Shown here piece after piece: positions 32,451 to 42,825 of a DNA stretch of 64,000 nt. The stretch lies in contig JADLAT010000017.1 in the NCBI GenBank assembly GCA_020848095.1, forward strand, positions 124,001 to 188,000, in the 5' to 3' direction. The stretch's first letter is position 1, and each line of letters starts with the position of its first letter. The notes under the pieces were generated by a model. It worked only from the letters and a program-made list of their open reading frames with translations, did no database searches and was not told the origin of the DNA. The DNA comes from Alphaproteobacteria bacterium (lineage in GTDB: Bacteria; Pseudomonadota; Alphaproteobacteria; Micavibrionales; Micavibrionaceae). The translations under genes were made by a program, and so were the position numbers.

Positions 32451-35220
32451 ATGGATGATCTGATTACGGAATTCCTTACAGAGACGAATGAGAGCTTAGA
32501 AGAGCTCGATCTCGATCTGGTTAATCTTGAGCAGAACCCTAATGATAAGGGGTTGTTGTCCAAGATTTTCCGGCTGATGCACACCATCAAGGGTACGTGT
32601 GGCTTTCTCGGGCTTCCCCGTCTGGAAAAAGTGGCGCACCATGCCGAGAATGTTCTGGGGCGCTTTCGTGATGGCGACCTTGAGGTTACCGCCGAATACG
32701 TCACATTGATTTTCGAATCCATCGACCGCATTAAACTGATCGTTCGCGGGCTTGAGGCTGAGGGCAAAGAGCCGCAAGGGGATGATTCTGCGCTCATTCT
32801 CAAGCTGGATGAAGTTTACGAAGGAAAGGTCTCCGCTATGCCTAATGATACCCCGACTCCCCCCCCCAGCCACGCCTGCCCCCGTGGAAAAACCCAGTTC
32901 CGGGGACCCGGATCTTAAAATTGGCGGCGTTTTGTCACAAGATGAACTGGACGCGCTGGAGGCTGCTTTTCAGGCTGCGCCCGGCCCGGAAGCTATAGCA
33001 GAACCTGTAGCAGAGGTCGCCGCGCCACCGCCGCCCGCATCTGCACCGGAAACCTCAGCACAAGAGCCACAAGATTCACAAAGCGGCAGCGTTTCCTCGC
33101 AGTCCCTGCGCGTCAATGTTGATGTTCTGGAAAACCTCATGACACTCGTGAGCGAGCTGGTGCTTAACCGTAACCAGCTTTTGCAAATTTTAAGAGCACA
33201 TAGCGAAAGTGAATTTTCTGCCCCGCTTCAACGCCTCAATCAGGTCGTGTCTGATCTTCAAGAAGGCGTAATGAAAACACGGATGCAGCCCATTGGCGCC
33301 GCCTGGGCCAAGCTGCCGCGTATTATTCGCGATCTTTCGCTTGAGCTTGGCAAGAAAATCGACCTTGACATGCGCGGACAAGATACCGAGCTGGACCGTC
33401 AGGTTCTGGATCTTATCAAAGACCCTCTGACGCATATGGTCCGCAACTCTGGCGATCACGGGATCGAGACGCCCGCCGCTCGCAAGGCGGCCGGCAAATC
33501 CGAAACCGGGAAAATTGTTCTGAACGCTTTCCACGAAGGTGGTCATATCATTATCCAGATTTCCGATGACGGCAAAGGTTTGCCGCTTGAGCGCATCAAA
33601 AGTAAAATTATCGAGAAAAATCTGGCTTCCGCGGAAGAACTGGCGGAAATGTCACCCAACCAGATTCAGCAGTTTATTTTTCGCGCCGGTTTTTCTACGG
33701 CAGAGAAAGTCACTTCCGTTTCCGGGCGGGGTGTCGGCATGGATGTCGTGCGCACGAATATCGAAAAAATCGGCGGCTCTATTGAACTGAAATCAAAAGA
33801 AGGCTCCGGCTCAACCTTTACGATCAAGATCCCACTGACGCTGGCCATTGTTTCGGCGTTGATCGTCGAATCGGCCAAGGAGCGTTTTGCGATTCCGCAG
33901 CTCTCCGTAAGAGAGTTGGTCATGGCCACCAGTGACGGTGAAAACCGCATTGAACACATTAAAGGGACGCCGGTTTTCCGGCTGCGCAATCATCTTTTGC
34001 CCTTGGTCTCTCTCTCTACCCTTCTGAAAATAGATACGCCGGCCGCCGAAAACACCCTGCCTTCTGCGCTGGCGAAGCATCAATATATCGTCGTGGTTCA
34101 GGTCGGCACATCTGATTTCGGCATTATTGTTGACCGGGTTTACGACACGGAAGAAATCGTGGTTAAGCCGGTGGCTAAAATCCTGCGAAATATAGAGCTG
34201 TTTTCCGGAAACACCATTTTGGGTGACGGGACCGTTATCATGATTCTTGATCCGAACGGCATTGCCCGTCAGATCGGGGAGGTTGATACGGACACCAAAA
34301 TTGATTCCGCCGGGCGTGAGGAGGATGTCCTTTCCGATTACGGCAAGAAAACATCCCTCCTGCTCTTTAGTGCCGGTGATAAAACGCCCAAGGCCGTTCC
34401 ACTTTCTCTGGTGGCCCGCCTTGAAAACGTTGACCTTACCACAATTGAACGCTCCTCCGGTCAGATGATGGTCCAGTATCGCGGTCAGCTTATGCCGATC
34501 TTACCTCTGGACCCTTCAGTCTCCGCCACTGGAGAGGGCGAAAAGCCGGTTCTGGTCTTCTCAGATAAGAACAATTCTCTGGGGCTGATGGTCGATGAGA
34601 TCATTGATATCGCCGAAGAGCATATCCATATCCAACTCGATTCCGGGCAATCCGGCGTCATGGGGAGCGCCATCATCAGCGGCAAAGCTACGGATATTAT
34701 CGATGTCGGTTATTTCCTGAGCAAGGCTCATAAAGGCTGGTTCAAGGATCATGGAGATGAGCCGTTTTCTTCGGAAGGCGCAAAAAGAAACGGTGCCGCC
34801 GGCAGCAACGGACACGCCAAAAAGCGCGTTCTTCTTGTAGATGACAGTCCGTTTTTCCGCAATATGCTCACCCCCCTGCTCAGCATGGCAGGCTACAGCG
34901 TTGTTTCCCTTGAGAGCGCACTTGCCGCCATGAAGCTTTGTGATAAGGGCGCGGAGTTTGACATCATCATCAGTGATATCGAAATGCCGGACATGGACGG
35001 TTTCCAGTTTGCACAGAAAGTGCGGGACAATTCCCTGTGGAAAGACGTTCCCATGGTGGCCTTGTCCTCTCACGCCACGCCACAGGACGTTAATCGCGGA
35101 ATGGAAATGGGCTTTAGCGGTTATGTCGCCAAATTCGACCGGGAGACTTTGCTGAATACCCTTTCCAAAACCCTTTCCGATCTGCATGCCAAACGGCACC
35201 AAGAAGGAGGCGCACAATGA
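32451..35220 (+). CDS. cheA: Hybrid chemotaxis kinase CheA with C-terminal CheW and receiver domains (frameshifted)
   Basis: Autophosphorylating kinase of the chemotaxis array. AGGAGGGG precedes the ATG at 32451. The Hpt domain has His44 (LMHTIKGTCGFLGL). After the run of nine C at 32859-32867 that frame stops at 32918, while the rest of CheA continues in the next frame to 35220; removing one C joins them into about 922 residues. Further domains: dimerisation (NVDVLENLMTLVSELVLNRN), ATPase (HMVRNSGDHGIE, DDGKGLP, GRGVGMDVV), a CheW-like regulatory domain, a second CheW-like domain (near SLLLFSAGDK) and a CheY-type receiver (VLLVDDSPFFRNML, DIIISDIEMPDMDG). Either a sequencing indel or a phase-variable tract. 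Confidence 0.9.
32859..32867 (+). other. Poly-C tract with apparent frameshift in cheA
   Basis: Nine consecutive C in the Pro-rich linker after the Hpt domain. With nine C the Hpt frame ends at 32918; with eight C the sequence reads TPPPATPAPVEK and continues through the whole kinase. Confidence 0.85.
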
Positions 35221-35717
35221 GCGAACAAGCACAAATGCACGTGCAGCAAAACGGCCATGACCCACGCGGCATGACCATGCACGGGCAATCACGGGATTTT
35301 CTGACCATCATCATCGCCGAGCAGCGTTTTGGCATCCCCATCCTTCAGGTACAGGACGTCCTGAGCCAGCAGCGCGTAACCCGCGTTCCGCTCGCTCCGC
35401 CAGAGGTGGCAGGCTCGCTTAATCTGCGCGGACGCATCGTAACCGCCATTGATGTTCGGCGCCGCCTGGGGATGGAGCCGCGTAACCGCGACAGTACCCG
35501 GGAGATGAGCGTTGTCGTTGAGTATGATAATGAGCTTTACAGCCTTATCATTGATAAGGTCGGTGATGTTTTGACCTTACAGGATGATAATTTTGAGAAC
35601 ACGCCCGGCGCGCTCGACCCGGCATGGCGGGATATTTCCTCCGGCGTTTACAGGCTGGATGGGGAACTCCTGATTATTCTGGATGTGCCGAAATTTCTTA
35701 ACACGGTGCATGTTTGA
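35217..35717 (+). CDS. cheW: Chemotaxis coupling protein CheW
   Basis: Links chemoreceptors to CheA. 166 residues; a polar, His/Gln-rich N-terminal extension of about 25 residues precedes the CheW fold. Core blocks are DFLTIIIAEQRFGIPILQVQ, APPEVAGSLNLRGRIVTAID with the conserved NLRG, and YSLIIDKVGDVLTL. The start overlaps the cheA stop by four bases (ATGA), giving translational coupling. Only a single CheW domain is present here, whereas CheA carries two. Confidence 0.96.
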   Translation: MSEQAQMHVQQNGHDPRGMTMHGQSRDFLTIIIAEQRFGIPILQVQDVLSQQRVTRVPLAPPEVAGSLNLRGRIVTAIDVRRRLGMEPRNRDSTREMSVVVEYDNELYSLIIDKVGDVLTLQDDNFENTPGALDPAWRDISSGVYRLDGELLIILDVPKFLNTVHV

Positions 35718-35920
35718 GCCTGAAATTTGGCCGGGCGGCACGCTTAAAACGAAACCATGATAACGGCAAATCTGAAGAAATCTTCGGGTTTTTCAGGAAT
35801 GAGAGAAAAGCACACTGTACAGACAAAAACAGATACGGTTATACTTTAACTTCTTATCGCCTTGCCGGGCCTTCGGCGGGAGCTGTCTTCCGGGAACATT
35901 CAATTCAAGGGAAAAAATAG

Positions 35921-36292
35921 ATGAAATCATGTCTTGTCGTAGACGATAGCCGCGTTGTGCGCAAAGTTGCCCGGCGCATTGTTGAGGATCTCGGTTTTTC
36001 CTGTACGGAGGCGGAGGACGGGCAAAAGGCCTATGACAGCTGCCAGCAATCCATGCCGGATGTCATCATTCTTGACTGGAATATGCCGGTCATGAGCGGT
36101 ATCGAGTTTTTAGAAAAGCTGCGGCAGATGGACAACGGGCAAAGCCCAAAAGTTGTCTTTTGCACCACCGAAAACGCTTTTGATCATATCCAGCGCGCCA
36201 TGAATGCCGGGGCGAATGAGTACATCATGAAGCCCTTTGATAGCGAGATTATCAAAACAAAGTTTATACAAATCGGTATTCTGGAAGAATAG
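35921..36292 (+). CDS. cheY: Chemotaxis response regulator CheY
   Basis: Single receiver domain of 123 residues, normally carrying the signal from CheA to the flagellar switch. The acidic pair D8-D9 (CLVVDDSRVVRKVARRI), phosphoacceptor D52 (VIILDWNMPVMSG), Thr near 82-83 (VVFCTTENAF) and K104 (EYIMKPF) are all in place, so it should be functional. AAGGGA lies eight bases before the ATG. The preceding 200 bases hold no convincing gene. cheB follows 36 bases later. Confidence 0.95.
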   Translation: MKSCLVVDDSRVVRKVARRIVEDLGFSCTEAEDGQKAYDSCQQSMPDVIILDWNMPVMSGIEFLEKLRQMDNGQSPKVVFCTTENAFDHIQRAMNAGANEYIMKPFDSEIIKTKFIQIGILEE

Positions 36293-36328
36293 CCGTATAT
36301 TTTTCTCCAACGCAGCCGGTTTTATTGA

Positions 36329-37426
36329 ATGGTCGATTCTCCTAAATTAATCCATGTTATGCTTGTTGATGACTCTGCGGTCATTCGCGGGGCGCTGACG
36401 CGGCTGATGGACAAGGAACCGGCCATTAAAGTCGTAAGCTCGCTCTCCAACGGGGAAATGGCCGTGACGGCGGCAGCGGTTAAAAAACCCCATATTATCA
36501 TTTTAGACGTTGAGATGCCGGTTATGGATGGCTTGACCGCCTTGCCGAAAATTCTGGCCGTCAGCCCCCATTCAAAAGTCATCATGTTTTCCGGTCTTAC
36601 CGAAAAGGGGGCGGGCGTTACGCTCAAGGCCCTGTCTTTGGGCGCGGTGGAATGTCTTGTCAAACCCTCAAGCTCACAGGGCGTTGGCGAGGGGTCGGAG
36701 TTTCAAAAATACCTTCTGGCGACTATCCGCAATCTGGTTCCGGAACACCAAAGAATTGCGCCCGAAGCCACCAGCGCCGTACCACAGATTCACCCCCTCA
36801 AACCCGGCGCCGGCACCCCTATACAGCTTCATAAAAACCCGGCGGCCTTTACGGGGCGCCCCTCTATTCTGGCCATCGGTTCCTCTACCGGCGGGCCACA
36901 GGCGCTTTTTAACGTCACCAAACATTTTAAAAATTTCAATATCCCGATTGTTATCACCCAGCATATGCCGCCGACTTTTACCAAAATTCTGGCGGAGCAT
37001 ATCACGTCTCAAGCCGGGGTTCCGGCTTTTGAAGGACAGGAAGACATGCCGGTTGAGAATGGAAAAATCTATATCGCGCCCGGTGGGTTTCACATGAAGA
37101 TCATGCGCATAAACGGTGCGTTGCGCGTAAAGCTTGACAGCGGCCCGCCTGAAAATTTTTGTAAACCCTCGGTTGACCCCATGCTTAGAACCGTCATAGA
37201 TATATTCGGCTCGCGGATTTTGGGGGTTATTCTTACCGGCATGGGTAATGACGGCCTGAACAGCTCAAGACAGCTTGTTGAACAGGGCGGACGGCTCATC
37301 GCGCAGGATGAGGCCTCCAGCGTTGTCTGGGGCATGCCCGGCGCGGTGGCCAAAGCGGGTTTGTGTAGCGAAGTGCTCCCGCTGGACTCTATAGGTCCGT
37401 GGATTAGAAAGGCTGTTCTAGGGTGA
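36329..37426 (+). CDS. cheB: Chemotaxis protein-glutamate methylesterase CheB
   Basis: Removes methyl groups from chemoreceptors for adaptation. 365 residues. The N-terminal receiver has D60 (HIIILDVEMPVMDGL). A Pro-rich linker follows. The C-terminal esterase has the Ser in AIGSSTGGPQALFNV, the His in VITQHMPPTFTKIL and the Asp in ILTGMGNDGLNSS, the full catalytic triad. The ATG lies 36 bases after cheY and the stop 7 bases before cheR. Confidence 0.96.
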   Translation: MVDSPKLIHVMLVDDSAVIRGALTRLMDKEPAIKVVSSLSNGEMAVTAAAVKKPHIIILDVEMPVMDGLTALPKILAVSPHSKVIMFSGLTEKGAGVTLKALSLGAVECLVKPSSSQGVGEGSEFQKYLLATIRNLVPEHQRIAPEATSAVPQIHPLKPGAGTPIQLHKNPAAFTGRPSILAIGSSTGGPQALFNVTKHFKNFNIPIVITQHMPPTFTKILAEHITSQAGVPAFEGQEDMPVENGKIYIAPGGFHMKIMRINGALRVKLDSGPPENFCKPSVDPMLRTVIDIFGSRILGVILTGMGNDGLNSSRQLVEQGGRLIAQDEASSVVWGMPGAVAKAGLCSEVLPLDSIGPWIRKAVLG

Positions 37427-37433
37427 TTTTAAT

Positions 37434-38270
37434 ATGAAGATTTCAGATTTCGATTTATACAAAGACCTGCTCAAGGAGAAATCCGGCCTGTCCCTCACAC
37501 AGGATAAAGCCTATCTTCTGGAATCGCGGTTAAGCCCGATTGCCAAAAAATGGGGTTTTGAATCTCTGGATGCCATGTCCGTAAAACTGCGCGGTGTGCC
37601 CGATAGAAATCTGGTCAACGACATCGTTGAGGCCATGACGACAAACGAAACATCGTTCTTCCGCGATACGCGGCCCTTTGATCTGTTTCGGGATACTGTC
37701 CTGCCCTATATGAAGCAAGCTCGCGGGACGCGAAGAAAACTACGGATATGGTGCGCGGCTTCCTCCAGCGGGCAGGAGCCCTACACGCTGGCCATCTTGC
37801 TGAAAGAGGCCGCCGCCCAGTTTCCGGGCTGGAGCTTTGAAATCGTTGCCACGGATATTTCAACGGAAATCCTCGCGCAGGCCAAAGAAGGTATTTATTC
37901 CCAGTTCGAGGTTCAGCGCGGCATGCCCGTTACGCTGCTCTTGAAATATTTCACGCAAAACGGCGATAAGTGGCAGCTCAACAGCGATATTCGCCAGATG
38001 GTCCGGTTTGATCAGTTCAATCTTCTGGATTCAATGCTGCGCCTTGGCTCCTTCGACATAGTTTATTGCCGCAATGTGCTGATTTATTTCGATGAAAAAA
38101 CAAAGAGCAAAGTGCTCAACGGTATTGCCGCGCAGCTCGAGTCCGATGGCTATCTTTTCCTGGGTGGCGCGGAAACGGTTTTGGGTTTGACCGATGCCTT
38201 TAAACCTCTGCCCGATAAACGCGGCATGTATGTCCTGCAAAATAGTGAGCACCTCAAAGCGGCCAGCTAG
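37434..38270 (+). CDS. cheR: Chemotaxis protein methyltransferase CheR
   Basis: SAM-dependent methylation of chemoreceptor glutamates. 278 residues. The N-terminal helical domain contains KEKSGLSLTQDKAYLLESRL. NETSFFRDTRPFDLFRD follows, then the Rossmann SAM-binding region KLRIWCAASSSGQEPYTLA, which normally reads CSTGEEPYS; the Ser-rich variant is seen in other alphaproteobacteria. IVATDISTEILAQAKEGIYS and FDIVYCRNVLIYFDEKTK are conserved. It is the last gene of the che cluster. Confidence 0.96.
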   Translation: MKISDFDLYKDLLKEKSGLSLTQDKAYLLESRLSPIAKKWGFESLDAMSVKLRGVPDRNLVNDIVEAMTTNETSFFRDTRPFDLFRDTVLPYMKQARGTRRKLRIWCAASSSGQEPYTLAILLKEAAAQFPGWSFEIVATDISTEILAQAKEGIYSQFEVQRGMPVTLLLKYFTQNGDKWQLNSDIRQMVRFDQFNLLDSMLRLGSFDIVYCRNVLIYFDEKTKSKVLNGIAAQLESDGYLFLGGAETVLGLTDAFKPLPDKRGMYVLQNSEHLKAAS

Positions 38271-38356
38271 CAAAGCCGCCCCCTCTTGCCTCACAGGAAA
38301 TTTTCCCCTAAACAAAGGACTTCGTTTTTTGCTGTCCTGCTTGAGGTTATTTATAC

Positions 38357-39946
38357 ATGTCTGCCATTCCGATCAAACGCGCCCTGATTTCCGTATCCAA
38401 CAAAGACGGGCTGGTTGATTTTGCCCGTGCTCTGGCGGCGCTGGGGGTTGAAATTCTCTCTACCGGCGGCACATCCCGCACGCTGAAAGAGGTCGGCATT
38501 GCGGTGAAGGATGTTTCCGACCATACCGGATTCCCGGAAATTATGGACGGACGCGTCAAGACGCTGCACCCCAAAATTCACGGCGGTTTTCTGGCGCGGC
38601 GCGATAATGAAGAGCATCTGCGCGCGATGGCGGAAAACGACATTGCGCCCATTGATATGCTGGTGGTTAATCTCTACCCCTTTGTTGAGACGGTGCGCGG
38701 TGGCGGTGATTTTGATGCCTGTATAGAAAATATAGACATTGGCGGCCCGGCCATGATTCGCGCTGCGGCTAAAAACCATGAATTTGTCAGTGTCCTGACT
38801 GACCCGGAAGATTATGCGGATGTTCTGGCCGATATGAAAACGCATGGCGGCGGCGTATCGACGGAGCGGCGGCGGGTTCTGGCGGCTAAAGCCTATGCCC
38901 GCACGGCGGCCTATGACACCGCCATATCGGAATGGTTCGCCGTACAAAACGAAGGGGGCGCGGAAAAGCTCCCGCCACGTTTTTCACTGGCGGGGACCCG
39001 CAAGCAATCCCTGCGCTATGGTGAAAATCCGCATCAGGATGCGGCGCTTTATCTGCTGGAGGGCGAGGATCGCCCCGGCCCGGCCCGCGCCGCACAAATT
39101 CAGGGGAAAGAGCTTTCCTATAACAATATCAACGACACCGATGCGGCTTTTGCGCTGGTGGCGGATTTTGAAGAACCCGCGCTGGCAATTATCAAACATG
39201 CCAATCCTTGCGGCGTGGCGACGGGAAAGAGCATGCTGGCGGCCTATGAGCGGGCGCTCGCTTGCGATCCGGTCAGCGCCTTTGGCGGGATTATCGCCCT
39301 CAACCGGGTTTTGGACGGGCCGACGGCAGAGGCCATCATCAAGGTTTTCTCCGAAGTCATCATCGCGCCGTCCATCTCCGCCGAGGCACGAGTGATTCTC
39401 GCCACCAAGCCCAATATCCGCGTGCTGGAGACCGGCGGACTGCCCGATCTTTCCGCCCGCAGACCTTTACTCACCCGCATTGCCGGCGGGTTTTTGGTGC
39501 AAGATGCCGACATTGGCCGAATCATGCCCTCTGACCTGAAAGTCGTGACAAAGCGCGCGCCCAGCGCCGAGGAGCTTGCAGATATGATCTTCGCCTTTCG
39601 CGTGGCCAAGCACACCAAATCCAACGCCATTATTTACGCCAAAAACGGGGCCACAGTCGGCATCGGCGCGGGCCAGATGAGCCGGGTTGATTCCGCGCGA
39701 ATTGCCGCATGGAAGGCGCAGGAAGCCGCCAATAAAGCCGGGATGCCGGAATCCATGGCCAAGGGCTCGGTCGTGGCTTCGGATGCGTTTTTCCCCTTCG
39801 CGGATGGCTTGATTTCCGCTGCCGATGCGGGCGTTACGGCCCTTATCCAGCCCGGCGGCTCTATCCGTGATGAGGAGGTTATCGCCGCCGCCGATGAGCG
39901 CAACCTGGCTATGGTTTTCACCGGCATGCGGCATTTCCGGCATTAG
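38357..39946 (+). CDS. purH: Bifunctional AICAR transformylase / IMP cyclohydrolase
   Basis: Catalyses the last two steps of IMP synthesis. 529 residues, standard length. The N-terminal IMP cyclohydrolase has [31 protein letters not shown] and [13 protein letters not shown]. The AICAR transformylase half has [14 protein letters not shown], the catalytic [11 protein letters not shown] (Lys-His) and [24 protein letters not shown] sits before the ATG. It is transcribed with the che genes but separated by 86 bases and functionally unrelated to them. Confidence 0.98.
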   Translation: MSAIPIKRALISVSNKDGLVDFARALAALGVEILSTGGTSRTLKEVGIAVKDVSDHTGFPEIMDGRVKTLHPKIHGGFLARRDNEEHLRAMAENDIAPIDMLVVNLYPFVETVRGGGDFDACIENIDIGGPAMIRAAAKNHEFVSVLTDPEDYADVLADMKTHGGGVSTERRRVLAAKAYARTAAYDTAISEWFAVQNEGGAEKLPPRFSLAGTRKQSLRYGENPHQDAALYLLEGEDRPGPARAAQIQGKELSYNNINDTDAAFALVADFEEPALAIIKHANPCGVATGKSMLAAYERALACDPVSAFGGIIALNRVLDGPTAEAIIKVFSEVIIAPSISAEARVILATKPNIRVLETGGLPDLSARRPLLTRIAGGFLVQDADIGRIMPSDLKVVTKRAPSAEELADMIFAFRVAKHTKSNAIIYAKNGATVGIGAGQMSRVDSARIAAWKAQEAANKAGMPESMAKGSVVASDAFFPFADGLISAADAGVTALIQPGGSIRDEEVIAAADERNLAMVFTGMRHFRH

Positions 39947-39983
39947 AAAACTGCCCTTAAAAAATCTAATTTCCCTCAAGACA

Positions 39984-40012
39984 TTGACATAAGCTTTTGT
40001 TTTTCGTATTTA
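39984..40012 (+). promoter_or_regulatory. Sigma70-type promoter of the ankyrin gene
   Basis: A perfect TTGACA (39984-39989), a 17-base spacer and TATTTA (40007-40012), about 27 bases before the ATG and just upstream of the CAGGAG ribosome-binding site. Confidence 0.55.
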
Positions 40013-40038
40013 CAATAAAAAACAGGAGATCAAAAACA

Positions 40039-40869
40039 ATGACTGAACAGAGAGCATTAAACAAAGAATTTGATACCGTAGCGGATTCCCCTGCGGATTC
40101 CCAAAGCGTAATGAGAGCACAGCTCTTAACCGCCCTTCAAAGCGAGGCACAGCAATTCCCTGAAAATGCATCCTCCGTTATGGACCTTGCGCAAAAATTG
40201 TTTACGCCGTCTGAAACAAACGCACACACCACGGCAGAGAATTGGGAAATAGCTATCCCGGCTCTGGAAAACGGCCATGCCCCTGTGCTGCAGATCATGC
40301 TTGATGCGGGCGCCGATCTGTCCGGCAAGAATATTGACTACAACCTTGCCAAAAAGGTGCGGAATACTTTTGTGACGGCTGCGGCCAAGGGGTATACCGA
40401 TGTTGTCCCGGTCATGGCCAGTGCTGGCTTTGATCTCAAGACCGCACATAATGGACAGCAATCGCTTGCCACGGCTGCCGCCGCCCACGGGCACGTGAAT
40501 GTCCTTAAAGCCTTACGCGCTCTGAAAGTTGATTTGAGTGAGCCGGCCCCGGATGGTCACTCTCCGGGCGTCATCGCGGCGGGAGCCGGTCAGGTCGAAG
40601 TCCTTGCGTTTCTTGAAAAATCCAAAGTGGATCTGGGCGCCTCCGATGGTTCAAAATGGAAACCCTCAACTGAATCTGCCCATTATGACGAAGTCGCCGC
40701 CCTCACCTTTTTGCAGGAACACGGATATGACCTCAGCACGCCGGATAGAAATGGACACACGCCTCATGACGTGGCCGGGGATGAGGCAAAAGCCTACCTT
40801 GAAAGCATTGGCATCTCCGCTGCGCCCAAGCCACAGAATGTTGCGGCTTTTGCGCCGGCACCGGGCTAG
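40039..40869 (+). CDS. Ankyrin-repeat protein
   Basis: 276 residues from the ATG at 40039, preceded by CAGGAG; the longer frame starts inside the promoter. After a polar N-terminus there are about five degenerate ankyrin repeats: NGHAPVLQIMLDAGADLSGK, KGYTDVVPVMASAGFDLKT, HGHVNVLKALRALKVDLSE, AGQVEVLAFLEKSKVDLGA and YDEVAALTFLQEHGYDLST. There is no signal peptide or membrane helix, so it is probably a cytoplasmic protein-interaction scaffold. The partner is unknown. It lies alone between purH and the convergent fliJ. Confidence 0.82.
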   Translation: MTEQRALNKEFDTVADSPADSQSVMRAQLLTALQSEAQQFPENASSVMDLAQKLFTPSETNAHTTAENWEIAIPALENGHAPVLQIMLDAGADLSGKNIDYNLAKKVRNTFVTAAAKGYTDVVPVMASAGFDLKTAHNGQQSLATAAAAHGHVNVLKALRALKVDLSEPAPDGHSPGVIAAGAGQVEVLAFLEKSKVDLGASDGSKWKPSTESAHYDEVAALTFLQEHGYDLSTPDRNGHTPHDVAGDEAKAYLESIGISAAPKPQNVAAFAPAPG

Positions 40870-40876
40870 GAAGGTT

Positions 40877-40896
40877 GAGCGCCTTAACGGGCGCTC
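40877..40896. terminator. Hairpin between convergent ankyrin gene and fliJ
   Basis: Seven-bp stem GAGCGCC / GGCGCTC with a six-base loop. The following T tract is poor, so it is only a plausible bidirectional terminator. Confidence 0.4.
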
Positions 40897-40898
40897 CC

Positions 40899-41330
40899 CT
40901 ATTCTTCCTCTTCCTGCATTTTGCGGCGATGGCCTTCGATGGCGATGGCGTCCAGCGTGTCTGATTCCTTCTTGTTCTGCGCTTTTTCTTCCGCCTCTTC
41001 CCGGCGGTCCTGCACGATTTCAACTTTTTTGAGATCGGAAAACGCGCGGGTCATATCATCCTGGGCGATCTGGATGCGGGCTTCGAGGGTTTTGAGGTTT
41101 TTGTCTATCGCCTCGATCCGTTCCTTGACGGCTTCGGAATACGGGCCGAAATAAGAGAGCATCTGCACGCCCATCTCATGCATTTTAAGCCCTTCGGTCT
41201 CCAGATCCTCGATTAAGGCGGCGCGCTCCCCCTCCAGAATTTCCGCCTTACGATATAAATCGGAAAGCACTTTTTGCTTTTGTTCCACCGCATGTTTACG
41301 AACGCGGATAAGCGGGTTCAGATCGGCCAT
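40899..41330 (-). CDS. fliJ: Flagellar export protein FliJ
   Basis: 143 residues, almost wholly helical coiled coil: RKHAVEQKQKVLSDLYRKAE, LEGERAALIEDLETEG and KTLEARIQIAQDDMTRAF. FliJ is the stalk-like subunit that activates the FliI ATPase and handles export chaperones. Primary-sequence conservation of FliJ is low, so the call rests on the coiled-coil pattern, the length and its place 31 bases downstream of fliI. The C-terminus is strongly charged and ends RKMQEEEE. Confidence 0.85.
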   Translation of the reverse strand: MADLNPLIRVRKHAVEQKQKVLSDLYRKAEILEGERAALIEDLETEGLKMHEMGVQMLSYFGPYSEAVKERIEAIDKNLKTLEARIQIAQDDMTRAFSDLKKVEIVQDRREEAEEKAQNKKESDTLDAIAIEGHRRKMQEEEE

Positions 41331-41361
41331 TCTTCACCCTCTCCTGCCTTGTGCCGGGCTC

Positions 41362-42699
41362 CTATTGGGCATAGGGCAGCCCCATAATAGCCGCCAGCTT
41401 GACAAAGCTGTCTTCTATGCTCGTGCGTTCATCCTTGTTCTGGCGCAAAAAGGCCTCGATCTGCGGATAAAGCACCAGAGCCTCATCCACCGCCGGATCG
41501 CTGCCGCGCCGATATGCGCCAAGGCGAAGCAGTTCGGCCATATCTTCATAGGTTGACACCACCTGCCTTGCGCGCCGGATGATTGTATTTTGCTCATCGT
41601 TTAAAATGGCGGGCATAGAGCGGGATATAGATTTTAGAATATTAATCGCCGGATAGCGCCCGCGATCAGCGATAGCGCGCTCCATAACGATATGCCCGTC
41701 CACAATCCCGCGCACGGCGTCCGATACCGGTTCGTTATGGTCATCCCCTTCCACCAGAACAGAGAATAATCCCGTGATCGACCCCTCGCCCGGTCCGCCG
41801 GGGCCTGCGCGTTCCAAAAGCCGGGCCAGTTCGCCAAAGGTTGTGGGCGGATAACCCTTGGAGGTTGGCGGCTCTCCGGCGGAAAGGCCAATCTCCCGCT
41901 GTGCCATCGCAAAACGGGTGACCGAATCAATGAGGCAAAGCACCTGACGACCCTGTATCCGGAAATATTCCGCCACCGCCAGCGTCATATAGGCCGCCTG
42001 CCGCCGCATCAGCGCCGGTTCATCCCCGGTTGCCACAATCACCACCGAGCGTGCCAGCCCTTCGGGGCCGAGATCATCTTCCAAAAATTCCTGCACTTCC
42101 CGGCCACGCTCCCCCACCAGACCGATCACGGAGACATCCGCGCTGGTGTAGCGGGCCATCATCGAGAGCAGGACCGATTTCCCAACGCCGGAGCCGGAGA
42201 ATATCCCCATCCTCTGCCCCTGACATGTTGCCAGAAATGAATTAACCGCCCGCACGCCCAGATCAAGCTGACGGCCCAGCCTTTGCCGGGAATGCGGTGG
42301 TGGCGGCCTGTTTTTAAGCGGAACGGCCAGCCCGCCGACTTTCAAAGGGCCAAGACCGTCTATCGGCTGACCACGCGCATTAATCACCCGGCCCAGCCAA
42401 CGTTCATCCGGCGTTACGACAGGTTGCGTCTGCTGGAGATAGGCGCGGCAGCCCAGCCCAATCCCCTCCAGCGTGCCAAAAGGCATCAATAAAGCATGCC
42501 CATCGCGGAATCCCACCACTTCGCAAGGCACATCAATCACCGCATTGGGCCGCAAATGACAGATGGAGCCAATGGAAAGCCCGCTGCCGAATCCGGCGAT
42601 CTCCACCAAAAGACCGAGGATCTTCGTGACCTCCCCGTATATTTCGGCGGTGTCCAGCGTATCAATACGCGCTGCGGTCTGTTCTGTGAGACGATCCAT
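41362..42699 (-). CDS. fliI: Flagellum-specific ATPase FliI
   Basis: Hexameric ATPase that energises the flagellar type III export apparatus. 445 residues. The Walker A is GIFSGSGVGKSVLLSMMARY. VIGLVGERGREVQEFLEDDL, QVLCLIDSVTRFAMAQREIG and SAGEPPTSKGYPPTTFGELA are hallmarks of the family. The N-terminal beta domain precedes these (EVVGFRDGHALLMPFG). It is divergent from ctrA across a 209-base spacer, so their regulation may be linked. Other flagellar genes lie outside the window. Confidence 0.97.
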   Translation of the reverse strand: MDRLTEQTAARIDTLDTAEIYGEVTKILGLLVEIAGFGSGLSIGSICHLRPNAVIDVPCEVVGFRDGHALLMPFGTLEGIGLGCRAYLQQTQPVVTPDERWLGRVINARGQPIDGLGPLKVGGLAVPLKNRPPPPHSRQRLGRQLDLGVRAVNSFLATCQGQRMGIFSGSGVGKSVLLSMMARYTSADVSVIGLVGERGREVQEFLEDDLGPEGLARSVVIVATGDEPALMRRQAAYMTLAVAEYFRIQGRQVLCLIDSVTRFAMAQREIGLSAGEPPTSKGYPPTTFGELARLLERAGPGGPGEGSITGLFSVLVEGDDHNEPVSDAVRGIVDGHIVMERAIADRGRYPAINILKSISRSMPAILNDEQNTIIRRARQVVSTYEDMAELLRLGAYRRGSDPAVDEALVLYPQIEAFLRQNKDERTSIEDSFVKLAAIMGLPYAQ

Positions 42700-42825
42700 T
42701 AAAATTTATCACCCAAAAAATTAAAGCCTTACGGCCCGGTATTGTCCTCTATTCTACTGCATATCCGCCAATATCAAAGCTAAAGGGCTGCCTTTGCACT
42801 AAAAAATAGGCTCATAAAGGATTTG

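Noticed and set aside
35714..35920. 68-codon TTG-started ORF between cheW and cheY
   Set aside because: No ribosome-binding site or recognisable composition; it starts at the cheW stop and ends at the cheY ribosome-binding site. Treated as spacer.
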